NCBI GenBank assembly: GCA_032358165.1
Contig: JAALGY010000038.1
Coordinates: forward strand, 2,542,001 to 2,606,000
From: Diplosphaera chodatii
Lineage: Eukaryota; Chlorophyta; Trebouxiophyceae; Prasiolales; Stichococcaceae
Reading direction: 5' to 3'
Length of the DNA: 64,000 nucleotides
A program made the position numbers and the translations under genes. This document shows, in pieces, positions 61,737-64,000 of this stretch. The first letter of the stretch is position 1. Every line of letters begins with the position of its first letter. The notes beneath the pieces were generated by a model. The model did no database searches and was not told the origin of the DNA. It worked only from the letters and a program-made list of their open reading frames with translations.

Positions 61737-63164
61737 CTACAGACAGCGCGTGAAGGCGATGGGTGCGGTTCCTCTTCTGATGTACAGGCCGGGGCCAATC
61801 GGTACTGCCCTCGAGGACCCAGCAAGCTGGCAACAGTGCCTGCATGCGGTGTACAGATCACCCCCCCGCACGCTCGTCTCCGACCCTCAACACAGTATGC
61901 ATGGGCAGCCGTGCTGTGTGCTTTATGTCAGGCACCTCGCGTTGAACCCATTCGAACGCCAGCGGGCGAAGTAATGCACAGAGAGCGTTGCAATCAGCAG
62001 CATTGCATGCACCAGGACGCCCCCCGCAGTCAATAATGCATGACATCAGCAGCGCAACTGAGGTGTTGCGCTTGGCGCACAACCAGGGCCGTGCGGCATA
62101 ATCAGCAGCCAGCAAGAGCCGTGAAGGGAGCCCACCTGCGCAGGCATCGGCCTGGCCACCCTTCGCCGCCACGCACTTGTGATACCCGCAGCGTCGAGGA
62201 GGCCACCTCCGACGCAAGGTTGTGTGACTCAGCGCAACAGACAATGCAATGTGTCGCGGCGTCGTTGCAACGTGGCGTCACGCTACCGAGCCAAAATGGC
62301 GTCGGAGGTTTCACCTGTGGAGCTGCTCATGAAGCCACCAGCTGGATGGGCCAAAATGGCTAATGCCATGGGAGACTGCAGGGGCAGACAGTGGACAAAG
62401 CTGCTGAACAGGTGGACCGGCCTGAACGCTGCGTTTCGCTTGAACTGATAGAAAGCACATCCTTGAAAGCATCTGTGGCTCGAACACGGTTGACGGCCAG
62501 CAGCAGCCATGGGTGCGCAAGATCAACAGAAGCAACAGCGAGTGACTACCAATACCCTGTGGTGCAGGAACACCTTCAAAATAGCAGAAGAAACATCAAC
62601 ATGCTCAGAGCTTGATCACACCGTGCTGGTCATCATACATGTGATGAGCTGGAACCTGCAGCCTCTACAGCACTAGCATAGAGCCTAGGCCTGCTGATCT
62701 AGGCCTGCTGGCCCTGCGCTGATGTTTAGATCTGGTCTGCTTTGCATCTACTTCCGTACCATGTACTCCATGTGGGATCACCGATGCCCCAAAATTCGTG
62801 TGCTGAAACAAATTGGCGTTGCCTCAAGATCTGTCATCTCCTTGATCGCCAGGTTGCACTACCTTTGTGAATTGCTTCTGCCATCGACATGCTGTGGGGA
62901 TTCTGCTCCAGCACGCACGAAACGTGCAGGCGATGCCACGCAGCAGCGCCCGGTCCCTCGTGCTGGGCAACTCAGCACCGCTGCTGCGGCTGCACGCGGC
63001 TGCACAGGGAAACCGTGCATGTCCAGCTGTGGCGTCGGCAGCCTTGCAGTGCCTGGACACGCAATGAGAACAACAAAGCAGCCTGCAGGGCACGGCGACC
63101 AGCAGGAGTCACCCCCTGCAGGGCGTCAGTTTACCTGCAGTATAGCTGCCGAGCATGTCCTTTG
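61737..63164. other. No supported gene; probable 5' end and promoter of the PA14 gene
   Basis: The missing first exon of the PA14 gene should lie within a few hundred bases above 61736. Candidate ATGs on the minus strand in 61750-61990 do not join in phase to the signal-peptide exon. No exon chain was found in the rest. Confidence 0.4.
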
Positions 63165-63755
63165 CCACGGGCACCCCAGAGCGCTCCTACAGCAGGCGGC
63201 CCTGCCCGGCTGCCCAGCAGCTGCTGCGGGCGCGCTGCCGGCGACTGGCCACTGCTTCCACCGCACCAGCAGACACACCCTGCAGTGGAAAGCGCAAGTG
63301 CAGCGGTCAGTATATGCAGGCAGGCAGCGGCCCTGCTTTCCCAACACTGGCACATACACCCTGCAGTTGTGCACTGCCACGCTGCAGTGGTGATGGCGCA
63401 TGAGCCCAGGAAGGCCTCGGGGTGCGGCTTTCTGATGTCATGCACTCCTGCCGATGTGGGCAGGGCCTGCGGTTGTGCCACAGTGGCAGCGCACCCTCGT
63501 CCGACTCGTGTGCCATGCGTGGCATGACCTCCGAGGCAGCTTGGTATGCGGCGACATTCGTGCGGCCGTCAGAGCAGGCTTCGGGCTTACCTGCGGCGCC
63601 AGGCGCGGCACGTGCGCTGCGCCTGCCGACATGCAGGCACGTGCGCAGCAGCTGCTCGCTCCAGGGCCAGGCTGAGCGCGTTATCCGTGGCGCTGGTGGT
63701 CAGCTCGCTGCGGCCGGCTGAGGCGGCGGCCACTGACAGCGGCTTCTGCCACTGC
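63165..63755 (-). pseudogene. Broken copy of acyl-CoA reductase exon 1, split by an insert
   Basis: Read on the minus strand, 63755 to about 63630 aligns with the start of the intact acyl-CoA reductase exon 1 (shared GGCCGCCGCCT, GCCGGCCGCAGC, CAGCCTGG and CAGCTGCTGCGC). From 63280 down to about 63165 it aligns with the rest of that exon (CTGCTGGTGCGGTG, CAGCTGCTGG, GGCAGCCGGG). The copy has a one-base gain near its start and has lost the glycines of the TGSTGYVG nucleotide-binding motif, so it cannot encode a working reductase. The stretch at about 63281-63600 between the halves is absent from the intact gene and has GTAAG-like and TGCAG-like ends. Confidence 0.7.
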
Positions 63756-63936
63756 GTGGGCGAGCATCATCAGCGCATGCTGTAGAGGCGCGATGGCTGC
63801 GGCTGACTGGGCCTGCCTGCACGGTGTGCGTTTGCCACGGGCGACAGGGGCCCAAGATGTCCGTGCAACCTTCGTGGCTAATGAGGGGCCGCATCGGCGC
63901 GCAAACAGGGAAGCAATGTTGCAGAGGTTCCCTCAT
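63756..63936. other. Spacer between the two duplicated remnants
   Basis: Corresponds in position to the 56272-57100 spacer of the original locus but is about 650 bases shorter. No coding signal was seen. Confidence 0.4.
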
Positions 63937-64000
63937 GGCTGCAGCTGCAATCCCGCAGCTTGGCCCTGCAACAGGCACAGGCACCCGGATCGCCTGGCTG
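63937..64000 (-). pseudogene. Partial duplicate of the last exon of the PA14 gene, cut by the window edge
   Basis: GCAGCTGCAATCCCGCAGCTTG followed by GGCCCTGCAACAGGCAC is shared with 57121-57162, inside the last PA14-gene exon, with small indels (TATT present only in the original). Order and strand relative to the acyl-CoA reductase exon-1 remnant match the original locus, which supports one segmental duplication. The rest lies beyond the window. Confidence 0.65.

Noticed and set aside
61750..61990. Candidate ATGs for the PA14-gene first exon
   Set aside because: None gives a donor in the phase needed to join the signal-peptide exon at 61736, so no start was assigned.
1..64000. CRISPR arrays, rRNA, tRNA and intact transposons
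   Set aside because: No regularly spaced repeats, no cloverleaf with anticodon arm recognised by eye, and no transposase, reverse transcriptase or long terminal repeats seen.

Overview
The window is nuclear DNA of a green alga (core Chlorophyta). It is GC-rich with TGC/CAG-rich exons. Genes are broken into many short exons, mostly 50-200 nt, with GT(G)-AG introns of about 80-350 nt, acceptors usually ending TGCAG, and a few GC-AG introns. TGTAA poly(A) motifs follow some genes. The content fits: plant-type VPS15, a Ser-Pro-rich wall protein, and a cellulose-synthase-like enzyme. The sequence alone does not settle the class (Chlorophyceae or Trebouxiophyceae). Exon models were built by eye from splice sites, reading phase and family motifs; none was checked by search or RNA data.

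Layout, left to right. 1-1583: no gene recognised. 1584-13096 (+): P4-type phospholipid flippase, 35 exons. 13887-17425 (+): nucleoporin NDC1. 18012-19738 (+): THEM4-like hotdog acyl-CoA thioesterase. 20301-20921 (+): decayed BTB gene copy, followed at 21478-22531 (+) by the intact tandem BTB gene. 22782-35823 (-): VPS15, the regulatory kinase of the PI3-kinase (VPS34) complex, 34 exons. 36675-37982 (+): PAP2-type lipid phosphatase (PLPP6-like), head-to-head with VPS15. 38401-41694 (+): FCP1-type RNA polymerase II CTD phosphatase. 42419-52200 (+): a glycosyltransferase-2 (cellulose-synthase-like) membrane enzyme fused to a glycoside hydrolase family 9 domain. 52814-56271 (-): fatty acyl-CoA reductase. 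57101-61736 (-): secreted Cys-rich, Ser/Pro-rich, PA14-domain wall protein. 63165-64000 (-): broken duplicate of the first acyl-CoA reductase exon plus a remnant of the last PA14-gene exon.

Most genes are housekeeping membrane-trafficking, lipid and nuclear functions with no operon logic. The right third is the unusual part. There a polymerising GT2 and a GH9 module are one polypeptide, a built-in counterpart of the separate CESA and KORRIGAN proteins of land plants. Next to it lie a fatty alcohol-forming reductase and an extracellular-matrix-type glycoprotein, so this third is enriched for cell-wall or surface functions. The GH9 module keeps its Asp pair but lacks the usual general-acid Glu and the His of the His-x-Arg signature. 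It may therefore be a non-hydrolytic glucan-guiding domain.
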